A DNA stretch of 64,000 nucleotides, from positions 1 through 64,000 of the forward strand of contig JBMNGO010000004.1 in NCBI GenBank assembly GCA_050949885.1, read 5' to 3'. The notes under the pieces are model-generated. The model worked only from the letters and a program-made list of their open reading frames with translations, ran no database searches and was not told the DNA's origin. Position 1 is the first letter of the stretch, and every line of letters starts with the position of its first letter. The position numbers and the translations under genes are program-made. Shown here in pieces: positions 10,424 to 18,478 of this stretch. The stretch is from JBMNGO01 sp050949885 (lineage in GTDB: Bacteria; Bacillota; Syntrophomonadia; Syntrophomonadales; Syntrophomonadaceae).

Positions 10424-10450
10424 AGGGGTTATCACCTAACGACAACCCCT
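10424..10450 (+). terminator. Hairpin after the helicase operon, possible terminator
   Basis: AGGGGTT (10424-10430) pairs with AACCCCT (10444-10450), 14 bases after the helicase stop. The following sequence is pyrimidine-rich (TCCTCC) but lacks a T-run, so termination here may be weak or factor-dependent. Confidence 0.4.
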
Positions 10451-10461
10451 TCCTCCGTTGG

Positions 10462-10506
10462 TATAGTCAATTTTACATCAAACACCGGATAACAGCTCCT
10501 TTTTAC
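10462..10506 (-). pseudogene. Decayed internal fragment of the 1-350 gene family
   Basis: On the minus strand this stretch reads KRSCYPVFDVKLTI, matching GRRYYPVPDVRTAI in the gene at 1-350 (plus-strand 149-180 aligned with 10472-10503: TTACATCA..CAC.GGATAA.AGC.CCT). The similarity stops on both sides and no start or stop is preserved, so this is debris of a second copy. Confidence 0.6.
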
Positions 10507-10538
10507 CGATTCATTTCGACACATTATACATAGTTTTC

Positions 10539-10730
10539 GTGATTCTTAAGCCGGGAGAAACCATGACTGAGGAAGAAGTGAAAGAATACTGCCGGGAGTA
10601 TTTAGCCCCCTACAAGGTTCCTACTTTGGTAGAGTTTATTGATGAATTGCCCCGTACTAATGTGGGAAAACCAATGCGGGCAGAACTTCGTAGAATAGAA
10701 CGGGAAAAAGCTCTAAAGGAAGGGAAATAG
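10539..10730 (+). pseudogene. C-terminal fragment of an AMP-forming acyl-CoA synthetase
   Basis: The 63 codons match only the extreme C-terminal subdomain of long-chain fatty-acid CoA ligases: the LKPGETMTEEEV...YCREYLAPYKVP region followed by the A10 motif ELPRTNVGKPMRAEL with its catalytic lysine. The adenylation domain (about 450-500 residues, including the P-loop and A8 motif) is absent; upstream sequence is the unrelated remnant at 10470. There is no ribosome binding site at the first in-frame GTG. This is the tail of a deleted or recombined fadD-type gene, not a functional enzyme. Confidence 0.85.
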
Positions 10731-10743
10731 TATTCCAACGGTA

Positions 10744-10778
10744 AAGGGGAGGGGGTTGCAAAGAACCCCCTTTCCTTT
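10744..10778. terminator. Bidirectional rho-independent terminator
   Basis: GGGGGTT (10751-10757), loop GCAAAG, AACCCCC (10764-10770), followed by TTTCCTTTTT on the plus side and preceded by purines that give a pyrimidine tract on the minus side. It ends the GntR-ABC operon arriving from the right and would also stop transcription through the acyl-CoA ligase remnant. Confidence 0.75.
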
Positions 10779-10786
10779 TTGGGATC

Positions 10787-11521
10787 CTACAACTCCACCC
10801 GCCGGTTATAGACCCAGATAGATAGGGCCATTATAACTGCAGCGACCAATGCGATTACCCCTAACAGAATCCACAAAAGCTGGGCCATAAGATCTGGAGC
10901 CGGTATGGCTGTATGTTGTTGCCCTAACATTAAGCCCATCACCTTACCCGACAGCCAGAGGGTGGCAAAAAAGGTGACGATGGTGACCAGTCCCGAGAAG
11001 CGGCTGACCAGCTTGCCGATAATCTGGCTGAAAAAACTGACGGAAATCAGGTAACCCATCCAGGCTATGGTGACCAAATATAGCAGCACGGCTATATCCA
11101 GGTAAGGCAGAATCAGGTCCAGGTCCAGGTCATTATAAATCGGTTCCGGAGCCAATCCTATAACCAGCAGCAGGCCGCAGATACCTACTATCAAGGTACC
11201 GAATACATATTGAGTCAAAAGAGCTGCCAGGCGGCTGCCCAGTATCATGCTGCCTCCTACCGGCAGGGACATCATCAGATAAATGGTATGGTTATTCCAT
11301 TCCTGCCCCAGCCGGAAAGAGGAAACGATAGGCAGGAAAAAGGCCAAACCCATTACCATGAACATAGCAATTGCAACTGCCATGGGTATGGAGCCTACTT
11401 TCAGGTAGAGCACCAGGCTTACTAAAACGGCTGCCCCGCCTATTACCACCATTTCAGGAGCCATTTCCCGCATTTGTTTTTTGTAAAGGGCTCCAAACCT
11501 GGTCAATGATTTAGCAAGCAC
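10787..11521 (-). CDS. ABC-2 type transporter permease
   Basis: A 244-residue membrane protein with six likely hydrophobic helices (for example about 24-45, 50-70, 100-125, 140-165, 180-200 and 215-238) and no ATPase motifs. It is the last gene of a gntR-ATPase-permease operon. Its GTG start lies inside the end of the ATPase gene (11 bp overlap) with a GGAGGTGATG ribosome binding site. Such YtrA-type operons in Firmicutes commonly export or sense antimicrobial or cell-wall-active compounds. The substrate cannot be read from sequence. Confidence 0.9.
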   Translation of the reverse strand: MLAKSLTRFGALYKKQMREMAPEMVVIGGAAVLVSLVLYLKVGSIPMAVAIAMFMVMGLAFFLPIVSSFRLGQEWNNHTIYLMMSLPVGGSMILGSRLAALLTQYVFGTLIVGICGLLLVIGLAPEPIYNDLDLDLILPYLDIAVLLYLVTIAWMGYLISVSFFSQIIGKLVSRFSGLVTIVTFFATLWLSGKVMGLMLGQQHTAIPAPDLMAQLLWILLGVIALVAAVIMALSIWVYNRRVEL

Positions 11522-12206
11522 TGCGCATCACCTCCTTCATGATTTCCACCAGAGACATGTTTTTCTCTTCCCGTAAATCCTCGGCATTACCAGATAATAC
11601 TGTTTTCCCGTTTTGGATGAATATGACTTCATCCACTAATCCTTCCACCTCGTCAATCTCATGCGTGGAAATAATGACCGTCTGTTCTCCTTCCCGGTAA
11701 TCCCGGATAACCGAATTGATAATCTCTTCCCGGGTGAGAAGGTCGATGCCTGATAGGGGTTCATCCAGCAGCAGGTAAGGGGAACACCTGGACAAGGTTA
11801 ACAGCAGTTTGACTTTAGCCCGCTGGCCTTTGGAAATTTTACCGATTTTCATATCCTCATTTAAGTTTAAGTAATTCAACAAGTCCTGGTACTTGGCCTG
11901 ATCCCAGTCCGAGTAAAATGTGCTTATAAATTGAGCTGCCTTTCCCACTGTCATCCAGGGATACAAATGATCTACTTCGGGCAGATAGGCAACCCGATCC
12001 CGGGTCATCCAGGGATTTAAGCCATCCACCAGCACCTGTCCCCGGTTAGGCCGGTTCAACCCGGCAATCATTTTAAGAGAGGTTGATTTTCCCGCTCCAT
12101 TAGGGCCGAACAAACCGATGACCCTTCCTGAAGCCAACTGCGCCTGAAAATTATCCAGGGCGCGTACGGTACCAAAATACTTGCTTACCTGTTTAAACTC
12201 AATCAC
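11511..12206 (-). CDS. ABC transporter ATP-binding protein
   Basis: A 231-residue ATPase with Walker A GPNGAGKST (about 34-42), a Q-loop, an ABC signature at ISKGQRAKVKLL (atypical SKGQR rather than LSGGQ), Walker B LLLDEPLSGID and the H-loop STHEID. The variant signature is common in this ABC-2 exporter class. It starts with GTG, overlapping the regulator stop by four bases (GTGA), so regulator and ATPase are translationally coupled. It pairs with the downstream permease as one exporter. Confidence 0.93.
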   Translation of the reverse strand: MIEFKQVSKYFGTVRALDNFQAQLASGRVIGLFGPNGAGKSTSLKMIAGLNRPNRGQVLVDGLNPWMTRDRVAYLPEVDHLYPWMTVGKAAQFISTFYSDWDQAKYQDLLNYLNLNEDMKIGKISKGQRAKVKLLLTLSRCSPYLLLDEPLSGIDLLTREEIINSVIRDYREGEQTVIISTHEIDEVEGLVDEVIFIQNGKTVLSGNAEDLREEKNMSLVEIMKEVMRSAC

Positions 12207-12577
12207 TGGTTCTCCGCCTCCTTGGCCTGCATGTAGTCCTCCAGCATCTTGATCAGATCACGGTCCCGGTAACCCAGGGCATTCATCTCCGCCACAAAAT
12301 GATTTAGAATAAACTGGGCCATTTCTTCTTTCAAACTGGCCAGCATTGCCTCATCAGCGCTGACAAAGGTTCCCTGGCCTCTAAGGGTTTCTACCATATG
12401 CATAGCTTCCATCTCCCTATATGCTCTCTGCACTGTATTGGGATTAACCCTGGCCATCTCTGCGTATTCCCGCTGCGAAGGAATACGATCTCCATGCTTC
12501 AACTCACCGCGAATCATCTTTTTCTTAAAATCATCAATAATTTGGCGGTAAATCGGTTGAGCAGCATTAAAATTCAC
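12203..12577 (-). CDS. GntR-family transcriptional regulator, YtrA subfamily
   Basis: A 124-residue protein with an N-terminal winged helix (about 10-75, including GDRIPSQREYAEMARVNP and RAYREMEAMHMV) and the short helical C-terminus of the YtrA subfamily rather than a large ligand-binding domain. It starts with GTG at 12577 with AGGTGATG upstream. It is first in the operon and lies just downstream of TAGTGCA repeats, so it most likely represses its own operon and releases it on cell-envelope or drug stress. Confidence 0.93.
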   Translation of the reverse strand: MNFNAAQPIYRQIIDDFKKKMIRGELKHGDRIPSQREYAEMARVNPNTVQRAYREMEAMHMVETLRGQGTFVSADEAMLASLKEEMAQFILNHFVAEMNALGYRDRDLIKMLEDYMQAKEAENQ

Positions 12578-12591
12578 GAGTACATCACCTG

Positions 12592-12624
12592 CCTAGTGCA
12601 TTAATTACCTAGTGCACTATTATA
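12592..12624 (-). promoter_or_regulatory. GntR/YtrA operator overlapping -10
   Basis: Two direct copies of CCTAGTGCA (12592-12600 and 12608-12616); the second is part of the palindrome TAGTGCACTA (12610-12619). On the minus strand a consensus -10 TATAAT (12624-12619) abuts the palindrome. AGTGNANT-type half-sites are known targets of YtrA regulators. This is very probably the autoregulatory operator. Confidence 0.65.
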
Positions 12625-12657
12625 CTAATACATAAAGCATAAAATGTCAAACAACAT

Positions 12658-13806
12658 TTGGTTGTCTGTTTTCAGGGAACGGAGTTGTCGAAACTTTGTC
12701 TGGTTGACAATACCTCCGTCCCCGTGGTTATCTTGTTTGGAAGATATGCAATCCCTGTCATGGTTCGTTACATTGATAAAAAGAATGGACAGCTCAGCGC
12801 GGAGGAGAGGGATAAGCTTCTATTTTGGTACCTACAGGCGGGTATGTGGGGGAGGTTTTCTGGTTCAACGGAATCGGTTATTGACCAGGATCTAGCTGTT
12901 TTAGAGGACGGGGGAAATGTCTTAGATAATTTAATTGAACAAATGCGCCTCTGGCATGGAACGCTGAAAGTTGAACCGGCGCATTTTTCAGGATGGAGTT
13001 TAGGGGCCAGATTTTATCCGGTTCTTTATATGTTAACCAGAATTGGGGAAGCCAAAGATTGGGGGTTGGGAATACCCCTGAAACATGGTCTGTTGGGGAA
13101 AATGAATAAGCTGGAGATTCATCACATATTCCCTAAAGCTCAATTATATAAGGCTAGGTATTCGAAATCTGAAGTTAATGCACTGGCAAATTTTTGCTTC
13201 CTGACCAAGGAAACAAACTTAAATATAAGTGATCGCCTGCCGGAAGAATATTTCCCGGAAATTGAGGCCAAACATCCTGGCGCCTTAGCATCGCAATGGA
13301 TACCTATGGATAAAGAATTATGGAAGATAAAGAACTACCTGGACTTTTTAGTAGCTAGGAGAGAGTTGTTGGCGGAAGCAACGAATAAGGTCCTAGAGAA
13401 TTTACTGCATGGAGATACTAGCTGGCTGGAAGCACTTGAACAACCTAACAAAGTTGGCATCGCCTCTATAAACATAGGTATAGCAGATGAATCAGAGGAA
13501 GCTCTCTTATTAGAACTCAAAGACTGGGTTGTGGTACGTTCACTTGCAGCGGGAGAATTGGCATATGAGTATGTTAATGAAGAAACTGGTGAACAGGAAG
13601 CCATATTTGACCTGGCTTGGCCATCGGGATTGCAACCAGGACTAACACAACCAGTCGCAGTGTTATTAGGCGAAACACCTGATGTAATAGCTTTGGCCAG
13701 CAAAGCAGGATTCCGATGTTTTACGGATATTAACTCTTTTAAGAATTATGTCAAACACGATGTATTAAAAGAAGAAAATAATTATGACGAAGTATTAACA
13801 GCATAG
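12658..13806 (+). pseudogene. N-terminally truncated DUF262/HNH (DUF1524-like) restriction-type protein
   Basis: From about codon 22 the frame matches the C-terminal part of GmrSD-like DUF262 proteins: an FGRYAIPVMVRYID stretch, LLFWYLQAGMWGRFSGSTES, then the HNH motif EIHHIFPKAQL (about 152-162) and a C-terminal domain ending near LLGETPDVIALASKAGF. The N-terminal DUF262 ParB/nuclease-like domain, usually about 200 residues with its DGQQR motif, is missing. Upstream sequence is a REP-like inverted repeat and then the GntR promoter. No convincing ribosome binding site precedes the first ATG. The remaining 382 codons are open, so decay is recent or a shortened protein is still made. Confidence 0.75.
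12675..12723. repeat. REP-like imperfect inverted repeat at the truncation point
   Basis: GGGAACGGAG+TTGTC (12675-12689) pairs with GACAA (12706-12710) and CTCCGTCCCC (12714-12723), with one mismatch and a three-base bulge. The repeat lies exactly where homology of the downstream DUF262/HNH gene begins. It resembles the small palindromic repeats moved by Y1-transposase (RAYT) systems, but no transposase is present here. Confidence 0.5.
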
Positions 13807-13813
13807 ATGAGAA

Positions 13814-13843
13814 GAAGGGGCGATTGTTCCCCTATTCTTTTTT
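13814..13843 (+). terminator. Rho-independent terminator
   Basis: AAGGGG, an eight-base loop and CCCCTATTCTTTTTT directly after the stop of the truncated HNH gene. Confidence 0.65.
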
Positions 13844-13938
13844 AATGGTATAGAAAATATTTCTTGGTGAGTCTTTTTTTTTTTAGTTCTCTTTACTCAT
13901 CACTCATCGCCCCTACAGATGGGGGACGAGGTTTTCGT

Positions 13939-13971
13939 TTATATGTACGATCCAAAGTCGTTGCCTTGTCG
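13939..13971 (-). pseudogene. C-terminal remnant of the 1-350 gene family
   Basis: On the minus strand this reads RQGNDFGSYI-stop (TAA at 13941-13939), matching GQGNDFAS at the end of the gene at 1-350. Similarity is lost upstream of this 33-bp scrap. With 10470 it is the third trace of this family. Apart from the scraps listed and the terminator, the 13807-14441 stretch holds no gene that I can support. Confidence 0.55.
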
Positions 13972-14088
13972 ATTATTCATTTATACTGATAATAAAACTG
14001 CGGTACCCTAAAGGTGTGGAGTATTGAAAAATGCGAAATAGAATAGGGCAAATATAAACATAATTTGACATAATTTGAGGGGACAGGT

Positions 14089-14208
14089 GTGAGTAACATT
14101 GCAATTGTTGGAGCTGGGAAGGGTGGTACCGCCATACTTAAATCAGGAGTTAAACGGTATGGCTCAACATTTGGCACAGTTGGGCTAAGAACTAATACAC
14201 AGGGGTAA
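14089..14208 (+). pseudogene. N-terminal fragment of a Rossmann-fold protein
   Basis: GTG start with GAGGGG upstream; the 39 codons begin SNIAIVGAGKGGTAILKS, a textbook GxGxxG nucleotide-binding N-terminus found in Clostridial regulators and dehydrogenases. After that the sequence loses resemblance to a Rossmann protein and stops at 14206-14208. No continuation is visible in other frames before mscL, so this is a remnant with its RBS still in place. Confidence 0.55.
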
Positions 14209-14441
14209 AAGGGCGTTTTACAAATCTCTGTTATAACGGAAATGTACCATAAATACTACTTTGAAAGGAAAACCTATACTAATTGTAGAATTACAGGATA
14301 GACCACTGTAGACCTACGGTATACATAACCCTGGTAATTGGACAAATAACGTATCAGATCGGGAAATATTAAAAGCTTAATTTTGCAGTACATTTAGATA
14401 GACTCCTAGTAGTAAATTGGACAAAACGGAGGGTGATTAAA

Positions 14442-14819
14442 ATGTGGCATGAGTTTAAAGAATTTGCTATGAAAGGTAATGTTCTGGACCTGGCCATAGC
14501 GGTGGTTATCGGTGGTGCTTTTGGCAAAATAGTAACCTCGCTGGTTAACGACCTGATCATGCCCCTGGTAGGCCTATTAATGGGCGGCTTAGATTTTGCC
14601 GGTCTATCACTGCAGGTAGGTAGCGCAGTAGTCAAGTATGGGGCTTTTATTCAGAGTGTGATTGACTTCCTTATTATAGCCTTTAGCATTTTCCTGGTGA
14701 TAAAGGCTGTTAACAGCCGCAAGAAAAAGGAGGAGCCAGCTCAAGAAGAAGCACCCGTTCCCAGCGATGAAGTGAAATTGTTATCAGAGATTCGCGATTT
14801 GCTTAAAGCCCAGCAGTAA
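14442..14819 (+). CDS. mscL: Large-conductance mechanosensitive channel
   Basis: A 125-residue inner-membrane channel that opens under hypo-osmotic tension. TM1 contains the pore sequence GNVLDLAIAVVIGGAFGKIV (about 12-31), preceded by the amphipathic N-terminal helix WHEFKEFAMK. TM2 is at about 65-88 and is followed by a charged cytoplasmic helix ending LLSEIRDLLK. Length and both helices match MscL. I chose the ATG at 14442, eight bases after GGAGGG; the in-frame GTG at 14433 overlaps that ribosome binding site. Confidence 0.96.
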   Translation: MWHEFKEFAMKGNVLDLAIAVVIGGAFGKIVTSLVNDLIMPLVGLLMGGLDFAGLSLQVGSAVVKYGAFIQSVIDFLIIAFSIFLVIKAVNSRKKKEEPAQEEAPVPSDEVKLLSEIRDLLKAQQ

Positions 14820-14974
14820 ATGCCAATAGGCGGATATCCTCCACTTGCTTCCTTACTTCATATGACTGCAAAAACTAAAAGTAATAGATGTATCCATTTT
14901 TTCGGGATATATAGTAAAATTCAACGTAGAATATACGAAAAAGATTTCTTCAAAACAAGGAGGGGAAGGACAGT

Positions 14975-15856
14975 ATGAAAAGAATAGCCTTGTTTCTGCT
15001 GGTGAATTTACTAGTCCTGACGACGATAGTTATTGTGACTACCGTTCTCGGAGTTAATAGTTATATTACCGCCAGCGGGATCGACTATTACGCTCTTTTG
15101 GTTTTTGCGGCCATCATAGGTCTTAGCGGTTCGATTATTTCCTTGCTTCTTTCCAAACGGCTGGCTAAGAGCATGATGAACGTTAAGTTGCTGGACCCCA
15201 ACAGCCGTCTTTCCTCTAGGGAAATCCAGCTGGTTAGAATGGTGGACAATTTGGCTAAAAAGGCCGGTCTGGGAAAGACTCCGGAAGTAGGGATTTATCC
15301 TTCCAATGAGGTCAATGCCTTTGCCACCGGGCCCAGCCGGAATAATTCTCTGATAGCAGTTTCCAGCGGACTCTTGGAACGCATGAGTTTTGAAGAGGTG
15401 GAAGGAGTATTGGCCCATGAGATGGCCCATGTTGCTAATGGAGATATGGTGACCATGACCTTGTTGCAAGGGGTAGTCAATACCTTTGTAGTATTCTTTT
15501 CCCGGATAATTGCCCATGCGGTATCCTCTTTTACTAGGGAAGAAGCCCGGGAATTTGTGCATTTCGTTTGTATCCTGGTATTTCAGATATTGTTGTCCAT
15601 ACTGGCCAGTATTGCTGTGATGGCTTTTTCCCGGCATCGGGAGTATGCTGCCGACAGTGGGGGAGCCACTCTGGTTGGGAAACATAAAATGATAAAAGCC
15701 CTGCGGTCGCTGAAGAATTCCCTGGGTCTAGTAGATGAAAGGCAGGAAGCCTTGGCTACCTTTAAGATAAGCGGGTCCAAGAAAAGGGGGTTGCGGCAGT
15801 TATTGGCCACTCACCCGGATCTGGATGATAGAATTAGGCGTCTGGAGATGATGTAA
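14975..15856 (+). CDS. htpX: Membrane zinc metalloprotease HtpX (M48)
   Basis: A 293-residue M48 peptidase for quality control of membrane proteins. Two N-terminal membrane helices (about 5-28, 36-60) precede the zinc motif HEMAH (about 148-152). Two further hydrophobic segments (about 163-180, 192-215) are followed by the third zinc ligand in SRHREYAADSGGA. The C-terminal LLATHPDLDDRIRRL is the usual family ending. Start has AAGGAGGGG upstream. It appears monocistronic, with a weak hairpin after the stop. Confidence 0.96.
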   Translation: MKRIALFLLVNLLVLTTIVIVTTVLGVNSYITASGIDYYALLVFAAIIGLSGSIISLLLSKRLAKSMMNVKLLDPNSRLSSREIQLVRMVDNLAKKAGLGKTPEVGIYPSNEVNAFATGPSRNNSLIAVSSGLLERMSFEEVEGVLAHEMAHVANGDMVTMTLLQGVVNTFVVFFSRIIAHAVSSFTREEAREFVHFVCILVFQILLSILASIAVMAFSRHREYAADSGGATLVGKHKMIKALRSLKNSLGLVDERQEALATFKISGSKKRGLRQLLATHPDLDDRIRRLEMM

Positions 15857-15864
15857 GGTTATTT

Positions 15865-15888
15865 AGCCCATGTTTTTCATTGGGTTTT
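15865..15888 (+). terminator. Weak terminator after htpX
   Basis: CCCATG (15867-15872) pairs imperfectly with CATTGGG (15878-15884), followed by TTTTA. Confidence 0.4.
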
Positions 15889-15940
15889 ACTTCTATTATG
15901 ATAGTATGGAATAACATGCCCTAAAAGGGGGAGAGTCAAA

Positions 15941-16177
15941 ATGGCTGATTTGAAGTATCAGATTTTAAAACATCTGGGCGTTTTATCCGAAGGGTCCAAG
16001 GGTTGGAAGAAAGAGATTAACCTGATAAGCTGGGGTGAACACCAGCCCAAAATAGACATTCGCGACTGGGGACCGGGGCATGAAAGAGTAGGAAAAGGCA
16101 TTACCTTGAACCAAGAGGAATTGAAACAGCTTAAAGAGATTCTGGAAGGGATTGACCTGGATACTATAGATTTATAA
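15941..16177 (+). CDS. YdbC/PC4-like single-stranded nucleic-acid-binding protein
   Basis: A 78-residue protein resembling YdbC, the bacterial homologue of the eukaryotic PC4 coactivator: KYQILKHLGVLSE, a WKKEINLISW strand, KIDIRDW and GKGITLNQEEL. The family binds single-stranded DNA as a dimer and is linked to transcription or DNA maintenance. It stands alone with AAAGGGGGAG upstream. Confidence 0.8.
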   Translation: MADLKYQILKHLGVLSEGSKGWKKEINLISWGEHQPKIDIRDWGPGHERVGKGITLNQEELKQLKEILEGIDLDTIDL

Positions 16178-16291
16178 TTTATAATAGCTATTTTATTGTA
16201 AGAGTATAATTGGACTGTCATTTATTTGAATTATGTAGTATTCTTATTTTAAAAATTACAATAATTTTGGTAATTCTTTGGTGGCGGGGTT

Positions 16292-16855
16292 ATGAGTTAT
16301 GTAGTCTTAGGCTGTTTAGGATTTTTTTTTCTTTATATTTTTGATTTCAATAAAGTTTTTGGCTGGCATAAAGGACTTAATATTTGCTTTGCAGTAGGGT
16401 GCGGATTATTAGCGGTGTCAACTCTTGGTATACTATTCTGGAGTCCGGGTGAGGTTGATTCGTCCGTGACATCAAGGTTAATATTTAGTTTGCTAGCCGT
16501 TGTTTCTCTTGCTCTTTTGTTGTATTCTTTATTTTTTGCCTTACCTTTCGACCAGACCTACCTTCAGATAAATCAGGCTAATACCGTAATTGATTCTGGA
16601 ATGTATGCTCTATGCCGCCACCCTGGTGTTATTTGGTTTTTTTGTTTCTACCTTTTTCTTTGGTTGGCTTCGGGCAAGCCAATCATGATGTGGGCTGGAA
16701 TAATCTGGACGACTATGGATGTAATTCATGTTTATGTTGAAGATCGTTGGCTTTTTCCTAAAACCTTAATCGGTTATGAAAACTACAAAAAAAAGGTACC
16801 TTTTTTGATCCCTGAAATCAATAGAATTAAACAGCTTGTTATTCACTCAAATTAG
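16292..16855 (+). CDS. Membrane methyltransferase-like protein (ICMT/NnrU type)
   Basis: A 187-residue polytopic protein with about five hydrophobic helices. The signature is in the C-terminal half: YALCRHPGVIWFF, then VEDRWLFPKTLIGYENYKKKVPFLIP. This is the arrangement of isoprenylcysteine carboxyl methyltransferase and phospholipid methyltransferase relatives (RHP motif and a Glu-containing helix after it). Stop and next start are ten bases apart, so it is probably co-transcribed with the GH3-type gene. The substrate is unknown; lipid or polyketide-like methylation is possible. Confidence 0.75.
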   Translation: MSYVVLGCLGFFFLYIFDFNKVFGWHKGLNICFAVGCGLLAVSTLGILFWSPGEVDSSVTSRLIFSLLAVVSLALLLYSLFFALPFDQTYLQINQANTVIDSGMYALCRHPGVIWFFCFYLFLWLASGKPIMMWAGIIWTTMDVIHVYVEDRWLFPKTLIGYENYKKKVPFLIPEINRIKQLVIHSN

Positions 16856-16865
16856 GGAGGAAACA

Positions 16866-18458
16866 ATGGATTTACACCAGAAACTGAAGAATAGGCAACA
16901 TGACCAAATCTGGCGCGAATACTGCGGTTTTTTGGATCTTACTACAGCCGAATATATGGAAATACAGAACCGTCTAATGTTAGAGCAGATAGATCTGTAT
17001 TCCCGATGTGAACTGGGCAGGATTATCATGAAAGGGAACAAACCTGCTACTGTAGAAGAGTTCAGAAATATGGTACCTCTAACTAAATACGATGACTATG
17101 CTGATATTCTATTGCCGAAGATTGACTCAGCTCTTCCGGAACGGCCTGTGACATGGATTGAAACTACTTGGGAAGGAGGAAAGCACCCGGTTAAGGTGGC
17201 TCCCTATACCGAAGGTATGATCAATTCCCATAAAAATATTTCAATCACTATTATAATACTTGCTACCAGCAGCAAAAAAGGTGAGTTTTCATTAAAAGGT
17301 ACCGAGAAGTTTCTCTATGGAATGGCGCCGCTCCCTTACCTGACCGGTTTGGTGCCTTACCTGATTGCCAGTCAATTGCCGGTAACCTTTTTGCCCTCTA
17401 TTGAGGACGCAGAGTCCATGAGCTTTGGGCAAAGGAATAAAGTTGGGTTTGAACTGGGGATGCAAAAGGGCATTGACTTATTTTTCGGGTTAAGCAGTGT
17501 GGTGGTCAAGATTGGGGAGTCATTTGTTTTAGGTGAAAAATCGGCGAATAAACATAATTTCTTAAAAAATAGTCCCAAGATGAATTATCGTTTGCTTACG
17601 GCCTGGCTGAATAGCAAAAAGAATAAGAAACCTATAATGCCCAAGGACATTTGGAAGTTGAAAGGATTAATCTGTACTGGCACAGATACTGCTAGTCTAA
17701 AGAAAATAATTGAAAAATACTGGGGAGTGAAACCGCTGGAGATTTTTGGCGGTACTGAACCGGCCTGTATTGCAACGGAAACCTGGAGCAAAAATGGCCT
17801 GGTACTGTTCCCGGATGTTGATTTTTATGAGTTTATTCCCAGGGTGGAATTTGAGAAAAATCTGGTTGATCCATCTTACGTTCCTAATACTTACTTATTG
17901 GACGAGCTATTGGCCGGCGAGGAGTATGAACTAGTTATATCCAATTTTAAAGGCGGGGCTTTTGCCCGTTACCGGACAGGTGATATTTTAAAATGCCTCT
18001 CTTTAAAAAATGAAGAAGAAAACTTAAAACTGCCCCAGTTTGCGTTTGTTGACCGTGATCCCAGGTTTATTGATATAGCAGGTTTTACTCGAATTTCTGA
18101 GAGAACCATTAGTGAGGCTTTGGAGCTTTCCAAACTTAACCTGAATCAATGGTTTGCGGTAAAGGAAACGGACGAACATAAGAGGACTTATTTGCACTTG
18201 TATGTGGAAGTGGGAGAAGAAGGTTTACGGAGCCTTTTCACGAAAGAAATTATTAAAGAACACCTGTCCATTTATTTCCGTTGTCTTGATTCTGATTTTA
18301 GTAATTTAAAAGCTTTGTTGGGAATTGACCCATTAAGAGTATCTATAATACCCTCGGGAACAATTAGCAAGTTTGAGGAAGTTTTTGGCCGTAGCTTAAG
18401 AAAGATAAATCCTTCTCACTTTGATGTGGTAGAGGTATTAAAAATTGCCAGGGGCTAA
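16866..18458 (+). CDS. GH3-family acyl-adenylating enzyme
   Basis: A 530-residue member of the GH3 (plant auxin-responsive promoter) family of the ANL superfamily, which activates carboxylates as acyl-AMP and usually conjugates them to an amine. Visible family features: FGGTEPACIATE (adenylate binding), YELVISNFKGGAFARYRTGD (A7-like hinge region) and FVDRDPRFIDIAGFTRISE (A8-like). I chose the ATG at 16866, with AGGGAGG eight bases before it. It lies between a membrane methyltransferase-like gene and a c-di-GMP signalling gene, all on one strand with gaps of 10 and 20 bp. Bacterial GH3 proteins are mostly uncharacterised, so the acyl substrate is unknown. Confidence 0.85.
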   Translation: MDLHQKLKNRQHDQIWREYCGFLDLTTAEYMEIQNRLMLEQIDLYSRCELGRIIMKGNKPATVEEFRNMVPLTKYDDYADILLPKIDSALPERPVTWIETTWEGGKHPVKVAPYTEGMINSHKNISITIIILATSSKKGEFSLKGTEKFLYGMAPLPYLTGLVPYLIASQLPVTFLPSIEDAESMSFGQRNKVGFELGMQKGIDLFFGLSSVVVKIGESFVLGEKSANKHNFLKNSPKMNYRLLTAWLNSKKNKKPIMPKDIWKLKGLICTGTDTASLKKIIEKYWGVKPLEIFGGTEPACIATETWSKNGLVLFPDVDFYEFIPRVEFEKNLVDPSYVPNTYLLDELLAGEEYELVISNFKGGAFARYRTGDILKCLSLKNEEENLKLPQFAFVDRDPRFIDIAGFTRISERTISEALELSKLNLNQWFAVKETDEHKRTYLHLYVEVGEEGLRSLFTKEIIKEHLSIYFRCLDSDFSNLKALLGIDPLRVSIIPSGTISKFEEVFGRSLRKINPSHFDVVEVLKIARG

Positions 18459-18478
18459 AGTGGAATAGGGGTGTCATA

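Noticed and set aside
10470..13971. The two small family fragments as halves of one gene split by an insertion
   Set aside because: Both are on the minus strand, but the C-terminal piece lies upstream (higher coordinate) of the middle piece, the wrong order for a single interrupted gene.
14209..14441. Possible continuation of the Rossmann-fold fragment in other frames
   Set aside because: No frame after 14208 continues a Rossmann protein; all three contain early stops.
15011..15685. A 224-codon minus-strand open frame across htpX
   Set aside because: It lies entirely antisense to htpX, has no ribosome binding site and low-complexity Gly/His/Gln composition; it mirrors codon usage of the real gene.
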